64,000 nt of DNA from Chloroflexota bacterium (GTDB taxonomy: Bacteria; Chloroflexota; Limnocylindria; Limnocylindrales; CSP1-4), in the NCBI GenBank assembly GCA_003141455.1, contig PLMA01000048.1, positions 54,488 to 118,487 of the forward strand. Direction: 5' to 3'. Below the pieces are notes generated by a model. That model did not search any database, was not told the origin of the DNA, and worked only from the letters and a program-made list of their open reading frames with translations. A program made the translations under genes and the position numbers. Numbering within the stretch: position 1 is the stretch's first letter; every line of letters begins with the position of its first letter. Shown here piece after piece: positions 43,264 through 52,121 of this stretch.

Positions 43264-43937
43264 CCGAACCCAGCCGCGAGCGCATTCGAAGGCGCGAGGT
43301 GATCCGAACCTCCGCCGTCTACCTCGTCACGGAGGAGGCGCTGAGCGCCGGCCGCCGCTCCGAGGAGATCGCCGAAGCCGCGCTCCGGGCCGGGGTGCGC
43401 GTCGTCCAGGTGCGCGAGAAGGAAGGATCCGCGCGCCGCGCCCTGGACGTGGCGGTGAACCTGCGTGAGCTGACCCGCCGCTATGGCGCTCTGCTGCTCG
43501 TCAACGACCGAATCGACATCGCCATCGCCGCCGGAGCTGACGGCGTCCACCTAGGCCAGGAGGACCTGCCCGTGGAGCTGGCCCGGCGCCTGCTGGGCGA
43601 CGACGCGCTCGTCGGCCTTTCGATCACGGACGCCGATCAGCTGGCCGCCCGCGACGCGACCGAGGCCGACTACCTTGGGGTGGGAGCGGTCTTCCCGACG
43701 GGCTCGAAGGGGGATGCGACACTGACCGGCTTGCCGTTGCTGGCAGCGGCCCGGGCCGCCACGCGGGCCCCGATTGTGGCCATCGGCGGCATCGACGCCG
43801 GCAATGCCGGGCTCGCCATCGCCGCAGGCGCCGACAGCGTTGCCGTCATCAGCGCCATCGCCGCTGCCGCCGACCCGAGCGGCGCCGCGGAAGCTCTTTC
43901 GGCGCTGGCGGCCGGCGCAAAGGCGGCCCGTCGATGA
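43260..43937 (+). CDS. thiE: Thiamin-phosphate synthase
   Basis: 225 aa. TIM-barrel enzyme joining HMP-PP and thiazole phosphate. Motifs: VRVVQVREKEGSARRALDVA, LLVNDRIDIAIAAGADGVHLGQEDLPV, DYLGVGAVFPTGSKGDA, IVAIGGIDAGNAG and the phosphate loop region ADSVAVISAI. Slightly long N-terminus (about 20 residues, Arg-rich) from the ATGA overlap with thiM. Confidence 0.97.
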   Translation: MTEPSRERIRRREVIRTSAVYLVTEEALSAGRRSEEIAEAALRAGVRVVQVREKEGSARRALDVAVNLRELTRRYGALLLVNDRIDIAIAAGADGVHLGQEDLPVELARRLLGDDALVGLSITDADQLAARDATEADYLGVGAVFPTGSKGDATLTGLPLLAAARAATRAPIVAIGGIDAGNAGLAIAAGADSVAVISAIAAAADPSGAAEALSALAAGAKAARR

Positions 43938-44917
43938 GCGGCCCCGGGGAGTTCGATCTCATCGATGCGCTGTCCGCCCGCCTGGACCCTCCCGACGAGG
44001 GGCTCGGGATCGGCGACGATGCGGCGGCGTGGCGGCCGGGGGCCGGCTCGGTAGTGGTGGCCACGACGGACATGCTGGTCGAGGGGATCCACTTCCGGCT
44101 CGACTGGACCTCACCGCACGACCTGGGCTGGAAGGCTCTGGCGGTGAGTCTCTCCGACCTGGCCGCGATGGGCGCACGACCCGGCCGTGGCCTCGTCTCC
44201 GTCGCGCTCCTGCCGGGCCAGACGACGCTGGTCGAGGAGCTGTACGAGGGCATGAGCGAGCTGGCCCGTCTCACCGGATCGCGGATCGTCGGCGGGGACA
44301 CCGTCCGCAGTCCCGGGCCGGTGGTCGTCAACGTGGCCATGCTCGGCGAGGCGTATCCGGACCAGCTTCTGCGCCGCGACGGAGCCCGCCCGGGCGACCT
44401 GCTGGCCCTTACCGGCACCGTAGGCGCCTCTGCCGCCGGCCTGGATCTGCTGCTCCGCGACGACCGGAAATCGCTGGAGCGGCCGGAGGCAGCGCCGCTC
44501 CTGGCCGCGTTGCACCGCCCGGAGCCCCGGCTGGCTGCCGGAGCTGTCCTGGCCACCCTCGGCCTCAAATGCGCCATCGACGTCAGCGACGGTGTTGCGA
44601 GCGAGGCGTGGCACCTGGCCCGGGCGAGTCAGGTCGGGATCGAGATCGACGTGGACCGGCTACCGCTGGCCGCCGAAGCGGTAGCCCTGCTCGGCCAGTC
44701 GAAGGCTCGAGGCCTGGCGCTCTCCGGCGGCGAGGACTACCAGCTTCTCTTCGCCGTGTCGGAAGCGAGGCTGGCGGAGGTCTCTGACGCGCTGGGCGAC
44801 GGCGGGGCGCCGATCGTCGTGGGTCGCGTCACGGGCGAGCGTCCGGGCGGCCACGTGACCTTCCTGGAGTCGGGCCGGCCGATCGAGACGATCTCGGCCG
44901 GCTACGTGGCCTTCTGA
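43934..44917 (+). CDS. thiL: Thiamin-monophosphate kinase
   Basis: 327 aa, ATGA overlap with thiE. PurM-like fold: FDLIDALSARL, GLGIGDDAAAW, TDMLVEGIHFRLDWTSPHDLGWKALAVSLSDLAAMGARP, IVGGDTVRSPGP, CAIDVSDGVASEAWHLA and LSGGEDYQLLF. Makes thiamin diphosphate from thiamin phosphate with ATP, finishing the pathway. Confidence 0.97.
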   Translation: MSGPGEFDLIDALSARLDPPDEGLGIGDDAAAWRPGAGSVVVATTDMLVEGIHFRLDWTSPHDLGWKALAVSLSDLAAMGARPGRGLVSVALLPGQTTLVEELYEGMSELARLTGSRIVGGDTVRSPGPVVVNVAMLGEAYPDQLLRRDGARPGDLLALTGTVGASAAGLDLLLRDDRKSLERPEAAPLLAALHRPEPRLAAGAVLATLGLKCAIDVSDGVASEAWHLARASQVGIEIDVDRLPLAAEAVALLGQSKARGLALSGGEDYQLLFAVSEARLAEVSDALGDGGAPIVVGRVTGERPGGHVTFLESGRPIETISAGYVAF

Positions 44918-44933
44918 GCGGCGGAGGATCGAT

Positions 44934-46280
44934 TTGACCGGGCAAGCACAGCCGCTCGGCGTGCCGCGAAGCGACCTGGGCGCGGCGACGGTCGGCGTCG
45001 AGCCGGTGCCGGCACGCTTCCGCGTGCTCGGCTTCCTCGACTACTTCGTCCTGTGGGCCGATCTGGGCGTGGGGTTGCTGGTACTGGCTGCCGGATCGTA
45101 TCTGGTGCCGGGGCTGGGGCTGCCGGAGGCGCTCCTGGCCATCGTTCTTGGCACCGCGGCGGGCAACCTCATGCTCGGTCTGGCCGGTGTCATCGGTAGC
45201 GAGCACGGCATTCCGTCCATGGTCAGCCTCCGGCCTAGCTTCGGCCAGCGCGGCAGCTACCTGCCCAGCCTGATCAACGTCGTCCAGCTCGTCGGCTGGG
45301 GCGCTTTCGAGATCGTCATCATGGCCCAGGCCTCGTCGCGGTTGAGCGGCCCGATCCTGGGCTTCGCCAGCTATCCGATCTGGGCGGTGGGCTGGGGCGC
45401 GATCGTCGTCCTGCTGGCCCTGGGCGGGCCCCTCGTCGTCGTCCGGCAGTGGCTGGAGAAGATCGGCATCTGGCTCGTGTTGCTCACGATCTCGTGGATG
45501 GCCGTCTACGCCCTGACGCGAGGCGACCTGGGCTCCATCTGGGGCCGGCCCGGCGACGGCAGCCTCGGTTTCGCCCAGGCGATCGATCTCGTCGTGGCCA
45601 TGCCGATCAGCTGGCTACCGCTTGTGGCGGACTTCAACCGTTTCGCGAAAGACTCCCGCTCGTCGTTCGCCGGAACGGTGGCGGGCTTCGGCGTCGCCAA
45701 CGTCCTGTGCTACGCCCTCGGCGCGATCTTGATCCTGGTCCTGCCGTCGACGGACCTCGTCGGCTCGATCATGACCGTCGCCTTCGGCGCCGCAGGGCTG
45801 GCGCTCCTCCTCGGTGACGAGACGGACAATGCCTTCGCCGACGTCTACTCGAGCGCCATCTCGATCAAGAACGTCATTCCCGGCCTGCCGACTCGCGCCC
45901 TGGTGGCAGCGGTTGGCGGAACGTGTCTTGCCCTCGCGTTGACCGTCGATCTGGCCAGCTTCCAGGGATTCTTGTACCTGGTCGGATCGCTTATCACGCC
46001 GCTCTTCGGGGTTCTCTTCGCCGACTACTTCCTGCTGCGCCGGCGGCGCTATACGAACGAGGAGCTGTATCCGCTCGATCTGCGAGGCGAGCTGCCCTGG
46101 GGAGTGAACCCCATCGCCCTGGTCGCCTGGGCGGCCGGCGTGGGCGCGTACCTGGGCGAGACGACCTATGTCGGCTGGCTGGGTGGAACGTTGCCGTCGC
46201 TGGGAGCCTCGATGGCGGTCTACCTTCTCGTGAGTCTGGCGATCAAGGGTGCCCGTCGACCACCCGAGCCGGCGGCGTAG
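44934..46280 (+). CDS. cytX: Hydroxymethylpyrimidine permease (NCS1 family)
   Basis: 448 aa with about 12 helices; begins at TTG with GCGGAGGATC upstream. NCS1 hallmarks: GFLDYFVLWADLGVGLLVLAAGS, IPSMVSLRPSFGQRGSYLPSLINVVQLVGWGAFE, ADFNRFAKDSRSSFAG and the C-terminal FADYFLLRRRRYTNEELY. Homologues in thiamin operons are CytX, importing HMP. It is cotranscribed with thiDMEL 16 bp upstream, so uptake and salvage are coordinated by the riboswitch. Confidence 0.92.
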   Translation: MTGQAQPLGVPRSDLGAATVGVEPVPARFRVLGFLDYFVLWADLGVGLLVLAAGSYLVPGLGLPEALLAIVLGTAAGNLMLGLAGVIGSEHGIPSMVSLRPSFGQRGSYLPSLINVVQLVGWGAFEIVIMAQASSRLSGPILGFASYPIWAVGWGAIVVLLALGGPLVVVRQWLEKIGIWLVLLTISWMAVYALTRGDLGSIWGRPGDGSLGFAQAIDLVVAMPISWLPLVADFNRFAKDSRSSFAGTVAGFGVANVLCYALGAILILVLPSTDLVGSIMTVAFGAAGLALLLGDETDNAFADVYSSAISIKNVIPGLPTRALVAAVGGTCLALALTVDLASFQGFLYLVGSLITPLFGVLFADYFLLRRRRYTNEELYPLDLRGELPWGVNPIALVAWAAGVGAYLGETTYVGWLGGTLPSLGASMAVYLLVSLAIKGARRPPEPAA

Positions 46281-46409
46281 CCCCGAACGTTTCTCTCCGG
46301 CCAGGTCGAACGGCACGCCGATCCTGCGGCAGATGGCCGCGTCGGTCTCGTAGAAGGCTCCGATCGAGTCGACGATCGTGCCGTCCCAGTCGAAGAGGAT
46401 GGTCCGCAC
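46281..46409 (-). pseudogene. 5' remnant of a HAD-superfamily phosphatase
   Basis: Read leftward from the GTG at 46409: VRTILFDWDGTIVDSIGAFY, then ETDAAICRRIGVPFDLAGEK. This is the first 43 residues of a phosphoglycolate-phosphatase-like HAD protein with the DxDGT nucleophile motif intact. Homology stops at the cytX stop codon, after which the frame is merely antisense to cytX. About 170 residues of the enzyme are missing. The open frame to 45615 in the track is chance. Confidence 0.8.
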
Positions 46410-46609
46410 GGCAGTACATCCTAGTGTCGGCAAATTGACAGTGGGGCCGATGCATCCAATTGCGCTCGTTCGTCGAATACAGAGATAGAGGGATCAGCGG
46501 GCGCGCTCGGGTCCTCAACCTAAATGACCGCGAAATCCCCTGTTCCATCCTTCGGGAAAACCGATACCTCACATGTAGTCCAACTCGAACGCATGGTACA
46601 TTTCTAGTC

Positions 46610-47167
46610 GTGACGGACCTCTCGCACCCAGCAATCCAGCGCGTTGTCGAAGCCGCTTCTCGAAAGGGCGTCGCGCTCGACATCACGATCTTCAGCGACT
46701 CGACGCGCACCGCCGAGGAAGCCGCCGCAACCGTCGGGGCGGAGCTCGGCCAGATCGTCAAGTCGCTCGTCTTCGTGGCGCCGCGCCTCGACGGACGCCT
46801 GGTGCCGATCGTTTGCCTGGTCTCCGGCCGGAATCTGGCCGACCTCAGTCTGCTGGCAGCGGTCACCGGCGAGTCGGCGATCCGGCGGGCCACGGCGAGC
46901 GAAGTGCGTGACCTGACCGGGTTCTCCATCGGCGGCATTCCGCCGTTCGGCCACGGTCGCAACGTCCAGACGGTGATGGATCAGGATCTGGGCGTCTATG
47001 AGTGGGTGTGGGCTGCCGCCGGCACGGACACGGCCGTCTTCCGCGTCTCTCCGGGGACTCTCCGAATGCTTGCCAACGCCTTCGTGGCCCCGATCGCGGA
47101 GACCTCCTGGATGCACTCCGCTCGCGCCGCAGCTGCCGAGCCGCGGCTTCAGTTCGAGGTCGGATAG
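46610..47167 (+). CDS. YbaK/EbsC-type aminoacyl-tRNA deacylase
   Basis: 185 aa from the GTG at 46610; the track's 50-residue extension runs through an AT-richer spacer. Family features: VTDLSHPAIQRVVEAASRKG, TAEEAAATVGAELGQIVKSLVFVA, VCLVSGRNLADLSLLAA, ATASEVRDLTGFSIGGIPPFGH and VWAAAGTDTAVFRVSP. These proteins hydrolyse mischarged tRNA (Cys-tRNAPro or related) or other aminoacyl-tRNA. Stands alone after the thiamin operon. Confidence 0.92.
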   Translation: MTDLSHPAIQRVVEAASRKGVALDITIFSDSTRTAEEAAATVGAELGQIVKSLVFVAPRLDGRLVPIVCLVSGRNLADLSLLAAVTGESAIRRATASEVRDLTGFSIGGIPPFGHGRNVQTVMDQDLGVYEWVWAAAGTDTAVFRVSPGTLRMLANAFVAPIAETSWMHSARAAAAEPRLQFEVG

Positions 47168-47674
47168 CACATCCGGGGTCCTGCTCGGTTCCTCGTTCTT
47201 TCCGGCTCCGGCCGCGTTCAACATCGAGACGACGCTCTTTCCCACACGCGCCCGAGTCGATCGGGTCCGCTTACGACTGTGGATAGACGGTGGGCAACTC
47301 TCGTGGGCGACCGTCGAACTCGGTGGAAAACCCCATTGCCGAGGCGATCTCCTTCCCCTAGCGTGAGTAGCACGCCTGAAGGTGTCGAGCGACTGCTAGC
47401 GGCTGAGATGACATCAAGGCTCACGCAGCGGGTAGGTTCCTTCGGGCGTCTTTGATTCCTCGCCGATCCCTCACTCGGTCCGGGATGCGCGATCCGCGAG
47501 AAGCCCCGCCGGCGCACCACCGCCCCAGTTCTTCAAACGTCGAGGCGGCGTCCCGGATGGCTTCAGGCACCGCCTCGGCATTCTGCAAGGTCCGGGGTGG
47601 AGGAGGGGGGCCCGGGTCTCGCTCGTATTCGGATTTGGGCCGCGGTCCCGAGTGGGGCCGTAGGCGCTGATGTG
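47168..47674. other. Gene-poor stretch between the YbaK-type gene and the small leftward gene
   Basis: 507 bp. I find no convincing gene, RNA or terminator. Short patches are AT-richer than the surroundings, and TGTGGATAG near 47277 is a single near-match to a DnaA box. A leftward stretch near 47460-47590 reads LQNAEAVPEAIRDAASTFEELGRW, which looks protein-like and may be an eroded coding fragment. Confidence 0.4.
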
Positions 47675-48079
47675 TCAGTTCTCCTGCCTTTCGACCTCGC
47701 CCCACTCTGTATTCGAGTACAGGTCCCGCAGGAAGAGGAGCCGGCTGATCTGCCCGAGCGACCAACGGGAGTCGCATTCCGGCAGCCCGACGACGTAGCC
47801 GATCAACGCGGCGGAGTCCGCATCGTCGAAGCCGCCGGCGACCAGCAGGCGGTGGGCCTCCTGTATCTCAGGCACGCGCGGCAGGAGGTCCGGCGGGAGC
47901 GGAGTCGCCGGGGGAGCCGCCCGGTTGTCCTGATCCACGAGTTGGGCAGCTTCGCCCATCGGGACCGGGAACAGCAGATACGGGGGTCGTCGGGAGGCCG
48001 GGCGAGGACGGCCCGCAGCCGGCCGCCAGGCCAGCGGTCCGGTTGGACCTGTGCTGCGTCGATCCGCCTGTCGAGGCAT
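47675..48079 (-). CDS. Hypothetical protein
   Basis: 134 aa. The start at 48079 is preceded by GGAGG with an 8-nt spacer, a good ribosome site. The first 45 residues are Arg/Pro-rich. The rest looks folded and helical: PPDLLPRVPEIQEAHRLLVAGGF, DSAALIGYVVGLPECDSRWSLGQISRLLFLRDLYSNTEWGEV. No family recognised. A start at the internal Met at 47959 is possible. Divergent from the membrane protein at 48255. Confidence 0.5.
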   Translation of the reverse strand: MPRQADRRSTGPTGPLAWRPAAGRPRPASRRPPYLLFPVPMGEAAQLVDQDNRAAPPATPLPPDLLPRVPEIQEAHRLLVAGGFDDADSAALIGYVVGLPECDSRWSLGQISRLLFLRDLYSNTEWGEVERQEN

Positions 48080-48254
48080 CTCCAGAACCTCCGCTTCCCC
48101 CTTGTACCGGAACAGTCGGTTCCGGGGGCCGTCGGCACGAGCGCCGTGAGTCCCGGCACCGCAGGTACTTGAGGTCCAGTGCTCGTGCGTTCGGACTAGC
48201 CGTTGGGCGAGCTTTATAGCGAGTCAGGTGGCTGCGGTTCGCTAGACTGCCAAC

Positions 48255-49442
48255 GTGCGCGTCCGCCAGTTCGAGCTCCGGCTTCTCGCTGTCGCCCTCA
48301 CCATCCTTTGGGGCGCGGGCGCCGGTGTGATCCTCGTCGCCTACCGGCCCGGCGGCCCCGTCGACCTCCTGGTCGGCATCGCGGCATCTCTGCCGCTGCT
48401 GGTCAGCGTCGCCTCGATCGTGTGGCCGCCGCTGGTGCGCAGCGATCGAGGATCGGCCGGGGTCTTCTGGCTTGGCCTGGTTGCGGGACTCTTGCTGCTG
48501 CCGTCGATCGCGGGGGTCACCGGTCAGGTTGTCGAGGGCGGCACTCAGGCCCTTCTGCCCTCTCTGGAGGTCGTCTACCCCTGGGCGCTGGCCCTGCTGG
48601 CGACGAGTCTCTTCGCCGGAGTCGGAATCAGCCGTCAGTTCATCAACGAGGTCGGCATCGGCAAGCGTCGTATGGCCGCCTCGCTGGCCTTCGCCTTTGT
48701 CGCCACCTCGGTCATCGGCGGTGTCTACGCCGGGGTGAGTCTGGCCGACGAAGCCGCCCTTCGCGACCGGCCCGCCACCCATTCCAGGTTCGGACCGACG
48801 GCGGCCAACCTTATACCTCCGGAATGCAACCAGGCCCTGATGAGTGCGGCCACGGCGAAGCTGGAACTCGACCTCTGGGCCGACGTCGACGGGCGGTCGG
48901 TGGGGACGGTGAATCTCAACGGGACCAGGTCCAGCCTGGACGTCTCCTGGACGGCACAGGTGGTCCGCGGCGCCGACCTCTTCGTCCAGTACTCCGCGGT
49001 GCGTCGGGGATCCGCGGCCTGGCTTCTCGCGCCGGGCGGCGCCTGGACGGAGGTTCCAGTCGCCGAGCTGGACGGCGACATGGTGGATGCCTCGGCTCTT
49101 GCCGGAGCGCTCTCTATCGGCAATCGAGCCACTGCCGAGAACCGCGGGTTCGAGTACGTGGAAGGCGCGCGAGCCCGGCACTGCCGCATCGCCGTGGACG
49201 GCGCCACGTTCCAAACGTCGTTCCCGCAGGTCGTCTGGCTGGTCGGAAAGGCCGACACGTCGACGTGGCGGGGCGAGCTGAACTACTGGGTCTTCGGCGA
49301 CGGAGAGGTGGGCCGGATCGAAGGCCGGATCAACGGAAGCGCGCAGGAGATCCTGCCTCATGGCCTGCTGGCGACGGTCAACCTTCGGATGACCGCGACG
49401 GACCGGGGCGCGCCGGTCTCGATTCCGACGCCTCGCACGTGA
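48255..49442 (+). CDS. Membrane protein with large extracytoplasmic domain
   Basis: 395 aa, GTG start. Four to five helices in the first 175 residues (LLAVALTILWGAGAGVILVAY, LLVGIAASLPLLVSVASIVWPP, GVFWLGLVAGLLLLPSIAGV, ALALLATSLFAGVGI, ASLAFAFVATSVIGGVYAGV). Residues 180-395 are soluble, beta-rich and probably outside (AKLELDLWADVDGRSVGTVN; WRGELNYWVFGDGEVGRIEGRING). That half resembles LppX/LprG-like or DUF-type beta sheets in outline only. Function unknown. The next gene (WYL regulator) starts 10 bp after its stop. Confidence 0.75.
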   Translation: MRVRQFELRLLAVALTILWGAGAGVILVAYRPGGPVDLLVGIAASLPLLVSVASIVWPPLVRSDRGSAGVFWLGLVAGLLLLPSIAGVTGQVVEGGTQALLPSLEVVYPWALALLATSLFAGVGISRQFINEVGIGKRRMAASLAFAFVATSVIGGVYAGVSLADEAALRDRPATHSRFGPTAANLIPPECNQALMSAATAKLELDLWADVDGRSVGTVNLNGTRSSLDVSWTAQVVRGADLFVQYSAVRRGSAAWLLAPGGAWTEVPVAELDGDMVDASALAGALSIGNRATAENRGFEYVEGARARHCRIAVDGATFQTSFPQVVWLVGKADTSTWRGELNYWVFGDGEVGRIEGRINGSAQEILPHGLLATVNLRMTATDRGAPVSIPTPRT

Positions 49443-49452
49443 TGGATTGAAG

Positions 49453-50580
49453 ATGAGGCCGCCGACAGGACCGGACGGAGGCGAGTCCGCGTCCGGACGC
49501 CCGCTGGGCGGTCTCGGCGGCGATCTCGGCGGCGGCAACCACTCGACTCCCGGCAACCTGGCCGGCGACAGCCACGCGCCTCCCGACGACCTGGGCGGTC
49601 TCTCGGCCGATCGGGCCGTCAAGCGCGATCGGCTGGCCCGCTTCTACCGGGTCATTCGCTACCTGGCCGCCCATCCGGAGGGCGCCGCGGTAGACGCCGT
49701 CGCCGGCTTCGTGGGCATGTCGCGCCGGACCGTCTACCGCGATCTGCGGGCCCTGGAGGCCGAGATCGGGATTCCTCTGTGGAGCGAGGGCGGCCGGTGG
49801 GGGATCGTTGAGGGCGCCTTCCTGCCCCCGCTGCGACTGACCCTGGACGAAGCCGTGGCCTTCTTCCTCGCCGCTCGCCTGACGGCCCAATTCGCCGACC
49901 GATACGACCCGGACATGGGTGCGGCGTTCCAGAAGCTGGCCGAAATCCTGCCGCCGGTCGTGGCCCGACACCTGGAGCGGACCATCGACGTGCTGGCCAG
50001 CCGGCCGCCGGACGAGCGGTTGACACGGCACCTGCGGCTGCTGGCGCGAGCCTGGGCGGAGCGGCGTGTGGTGGAGGTCACGTACAACGCGGCCGCTCAT
50101 AGTCCGGGGCGGCCGCCGCGGCGTGCGCGCGTGCACCCATATCTACTCGAGGCTTCGGCGACGACGCGGGCGCTGTACCTGATGGGCTTCGACGAATCGC
50201 GCAGCGCGATCAGGACCTTCAAACTGCAGCGAATCCTGGATCTGTCGCTCGCACCGGAGACCTTCGAGCCGCCCCACCCCGGAGCCGTCCAGGAGGGGCT
50301 CGACCGCGCCTGGGGGGTCATCGCCGACCAGGAGGAGGTGGAGGTCGTGCTGCGCTTCGATGCGGCGATCGCCGGCCAGGTGACGGAGACGACCTGGCAC
50401 CCCACGGAGCGCGTTGCTGCCGAAGCGGACGGGAGCGTCGTCTGGAGGGCCCGTGTCCCGGGCACGATCGAGATCCGGCGGTGGATCCTTTCGTGGGGCT
50501 CCGCGGTGGAAGTGCTCGAGCCGCCCGAGCTGCGCGACGAGGTCGCCGCGACACATCGCGCGGCGGCGGCGCGGTACTGA
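49453..50580 (+). CDS. WYL-domain transcriptional regulator
   Basis: 375 aa from the ATG at 49453; a TTG two codons earlier is equally open. The first 50 residues are Gly/Asp/Pro-rich and disordered. A DeoR-like HTH follows (RFYRVIRYLAAHPEGAAVDAVAGFVGMSRRTVYRDLRALEAEIGIPLW), then the WYL core (RRVVEVTYNAAAHSPGRPPRRARVHPYLLEASATTRALYLMGFDES) and WCX extension (WHPTERVAAEADGSVVWRARV). WYL proteins sense nucleic-acid or nucleotide signals and often control DNA-damage, defence or stress genes. The neighbouring HD-domain hydrolase could be a target. Confidence 0.92.
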   Translation: MRPPTGPDGGESASGRPLGGLGGDLGGGNHSTPGNLAGDSHAPPDDLGGLSADRAVKRDRLARFYRVIRYLAAHPEGAAVDAVAGFVGMSRRTVYRDLRALEAEIGIPLWSEGGRWGIVEGAFLPPLRLTLDEAVAFFLAARLTAQFADRYDPDMGAAFQKLAEILPPVVARHLERTIDVLASRPPDERLTRHLRLLARAWAERRVVEVTYNAAAHSPGRPPRRARVHPYLLEASATTRALYLMGFDESRSAIRTFKLQRILDLSLAPETFEPPHPGAVQEGLDRAWGVIADQEEVEVVLRFDAAIAGQVTETTWHPTERVAAEADGSVVWRARVPGTIEIRRWILSWGSAVEVLEPPELRDEVAATHRAAAARY

Positions 50581-50603
50581 CCATCTGCGTCTAGGCTTGC
50601 GGC

Positions 50604-52121
50604 ATGCAGGACGAGACCCCAGGGTCGCTCGATGAGAGGGATGCCTCGCCCGGCGCGTCTGGCGCCACTCCCGCCGCGGCCACGCACCCGCTCCTGTGGG
50701 CCGTCAACCTGATCAGCGATCCGATCCACGGCTACATCGAACTGACCAAGCGTCTCACCTCCGATCGCGCTCGCCAGCTGGGACTGCCGGCGGAGAATGC
50801 GGCCGAGGGCGACCTGCTGGATTCGGCGTGGCTTCAACGGATGCGGCGCATCAGCCAGCTCCAGAGCGCCCGCTGGGTCTTCCCCACGGCAGAGCACAGC
50901 CGTTTCACTCACAGCCTGGGCGTGATGCACGAGGCAGGGCTATGGGCTCGCCAGCTCTATCCGAGCCTGCGGGCGGAACTGGGCGCCGCCGAGCCGGCCG
51001 CCGATCCGCCTTCCGAAGGCCTGGTTGTGGAAACCATGCGCCTCGCCGGGCTCCTGCACGACGTGGGTCACGGGCCGTTCGCCCACTTCTTCGACGATCA
51101 CGTGCTGTGCCATTTTCCGGCGCCATCCGACCCGCGCCGCCGGCACAAGAGCCTGACCCACGAGGACCTCTCGCAACTCATCATCGAGCGCGAGCTGGGT
51201 GACCTGATCCGATCCATCCGGCGAGCGCCGGGGGCGGTTCCGGAGCGCGACGCCCTCCGGCCTGACGAATCGATCGATCCGCGCTGGCTCTCGTACCTGA
51301 TCTCCAAACCTGCTCTGGCCGACCCGTCGATGCCGCACTGGCTGCGCTGGCTCCAGCCGCTGCTGTCGGGCGTGTTCACCGTGGACAACCTGGACTATGT
51401 CCGCCGCGACTCGTACCTGATCGGCGTCTCCACGGGGCCGGTGGACGTGGAGCGGCTGCGGCGATACAGCTTCGTGGGGCCACGCGGGCTCTCCCTGTAC
51501 GAGCCCGGGCTGGGTGCGCTGGAGATGTTCCTAACCGCCCGGCTTTTCCTGTATCAGCAGATCTACTTCCACCGATCCGTCCGGGCGATCGACCTGGACC
51601 TGGCGGAGGTCTTCCGTCCGAGCATCCTGGCGATCTTCGGCGAGGGCTCGCCGGCAGATCAGCTGGGCCACTACGCGGACCTGGACGAGTACGCCCTCCT
51701 GCACCAGGCGGCTTTGTGGGCCCGAGGCGAGGCGCTGTCCGAGAGACCTGCGCCGGGCGACGGAACGGTCACGCCGGAAGTTGGGCGAGTCTGGCAGGCA
51801 ATCCTTCTGCGCCGGCCACGATGGCACGCCGAGGCCGAGCTACGTCGCGCGTACGAAGCCAGCGAGCGAGACGCCGCGATGCAGGCCGCCCGGAGCGAGC
51901 TCGGGCGCGCTGATCCCGGGCGCCTCGCGATCGACCTGGCCGAGGTAGACGCCAGGCCGGCCGAGGCAACGGCCACCGATTCGCTGCTGGCGGTTGTCGG
52001 TAGAGACGGCCGCCCGGCTGCACCTCTCAGTCAAGCCCTGGGCCGGATTCCGGCCTACTCGCTCGTGGCCAGACGGTACCGGCGTGGGCAGTCCGTCGAG
52101 GACAAGGTGGCGGAAGGCTAG
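50604..52121 (+). CDS. HD-domain phosphohydrolase (SamHD1/dGTPase-like)
   Basis: 505 aa. Starts with the SAMHD1-like ISDPIHGYIELT and RMRRISQLQSARWVFPTAEHSRFTHSLGVMH. The metal site is His in RFTHSLG, the HD pair in LLHDVGHGPFAHFF and Asp in VDNLDYVRRDSYL. Such enzymes hydrolyse dNTPs or other phosphate esters, and some act in phage defence. The C-terminal 120 residues vary. Its stop shares the CTAG tetranucleotide with the stop of the convergent M23 gene. Confidence 0.9.
   Translation: MQDETPGSLDERDASPGASGATPAAATHPLLWAVNLISDPIHGYIELTKRLTSDRARQLGLPAENAAEGDLLDSAWLQRMRRISQLQSARWVFPTAEHSRFTHSLGVMHEAGLWARQLYPSLRAELGAAEPAADPPSEGLVVETMRLAGLLHDVGHGPFAHFFDDHVLCHFPAPSDPRRRHKSLTHEDLSQLIIERELGDLIRSIRRAPGAVPERDALRPDESIDPRWLSYLISKPALADPSMPHWLRWLQPLLSGVFTVDNLDYVRRDSYLIGVSTGPVDVERLRRYSFVGPRGLSLYEPGLGALEMFLTARLFLYQQIYFHRSVRAIDLDLAEVFRPSILAIFGEGSPADQLGHYADLDEYALLHQAALWARGEALSERPAPGDGTVTPEVGRVWQAILLRRPRWHAEAELRRAYEASERDAAMQAARSELGRADPGRLAIDLAEVDARPAEATATDSLLAVVGRDGRPAAPLSQALGRIPAYSLVARRYRRGQSVEDKVAEG

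Noticed and set aside
47270-47330. Replication-origin-like DnaA boxes (TGTGGATAG and GGTGGAAAA)
   Set aside because: Two imperfect, isolated matches with no dnaA, dnaN or AT-rich unwinding region.
47868-49622. 584-aa ORF antisense to the membrane protein at 48255
   Set aside because: The sense strand has proper membrane helices; the antisense product is Arg/Gly-rich.
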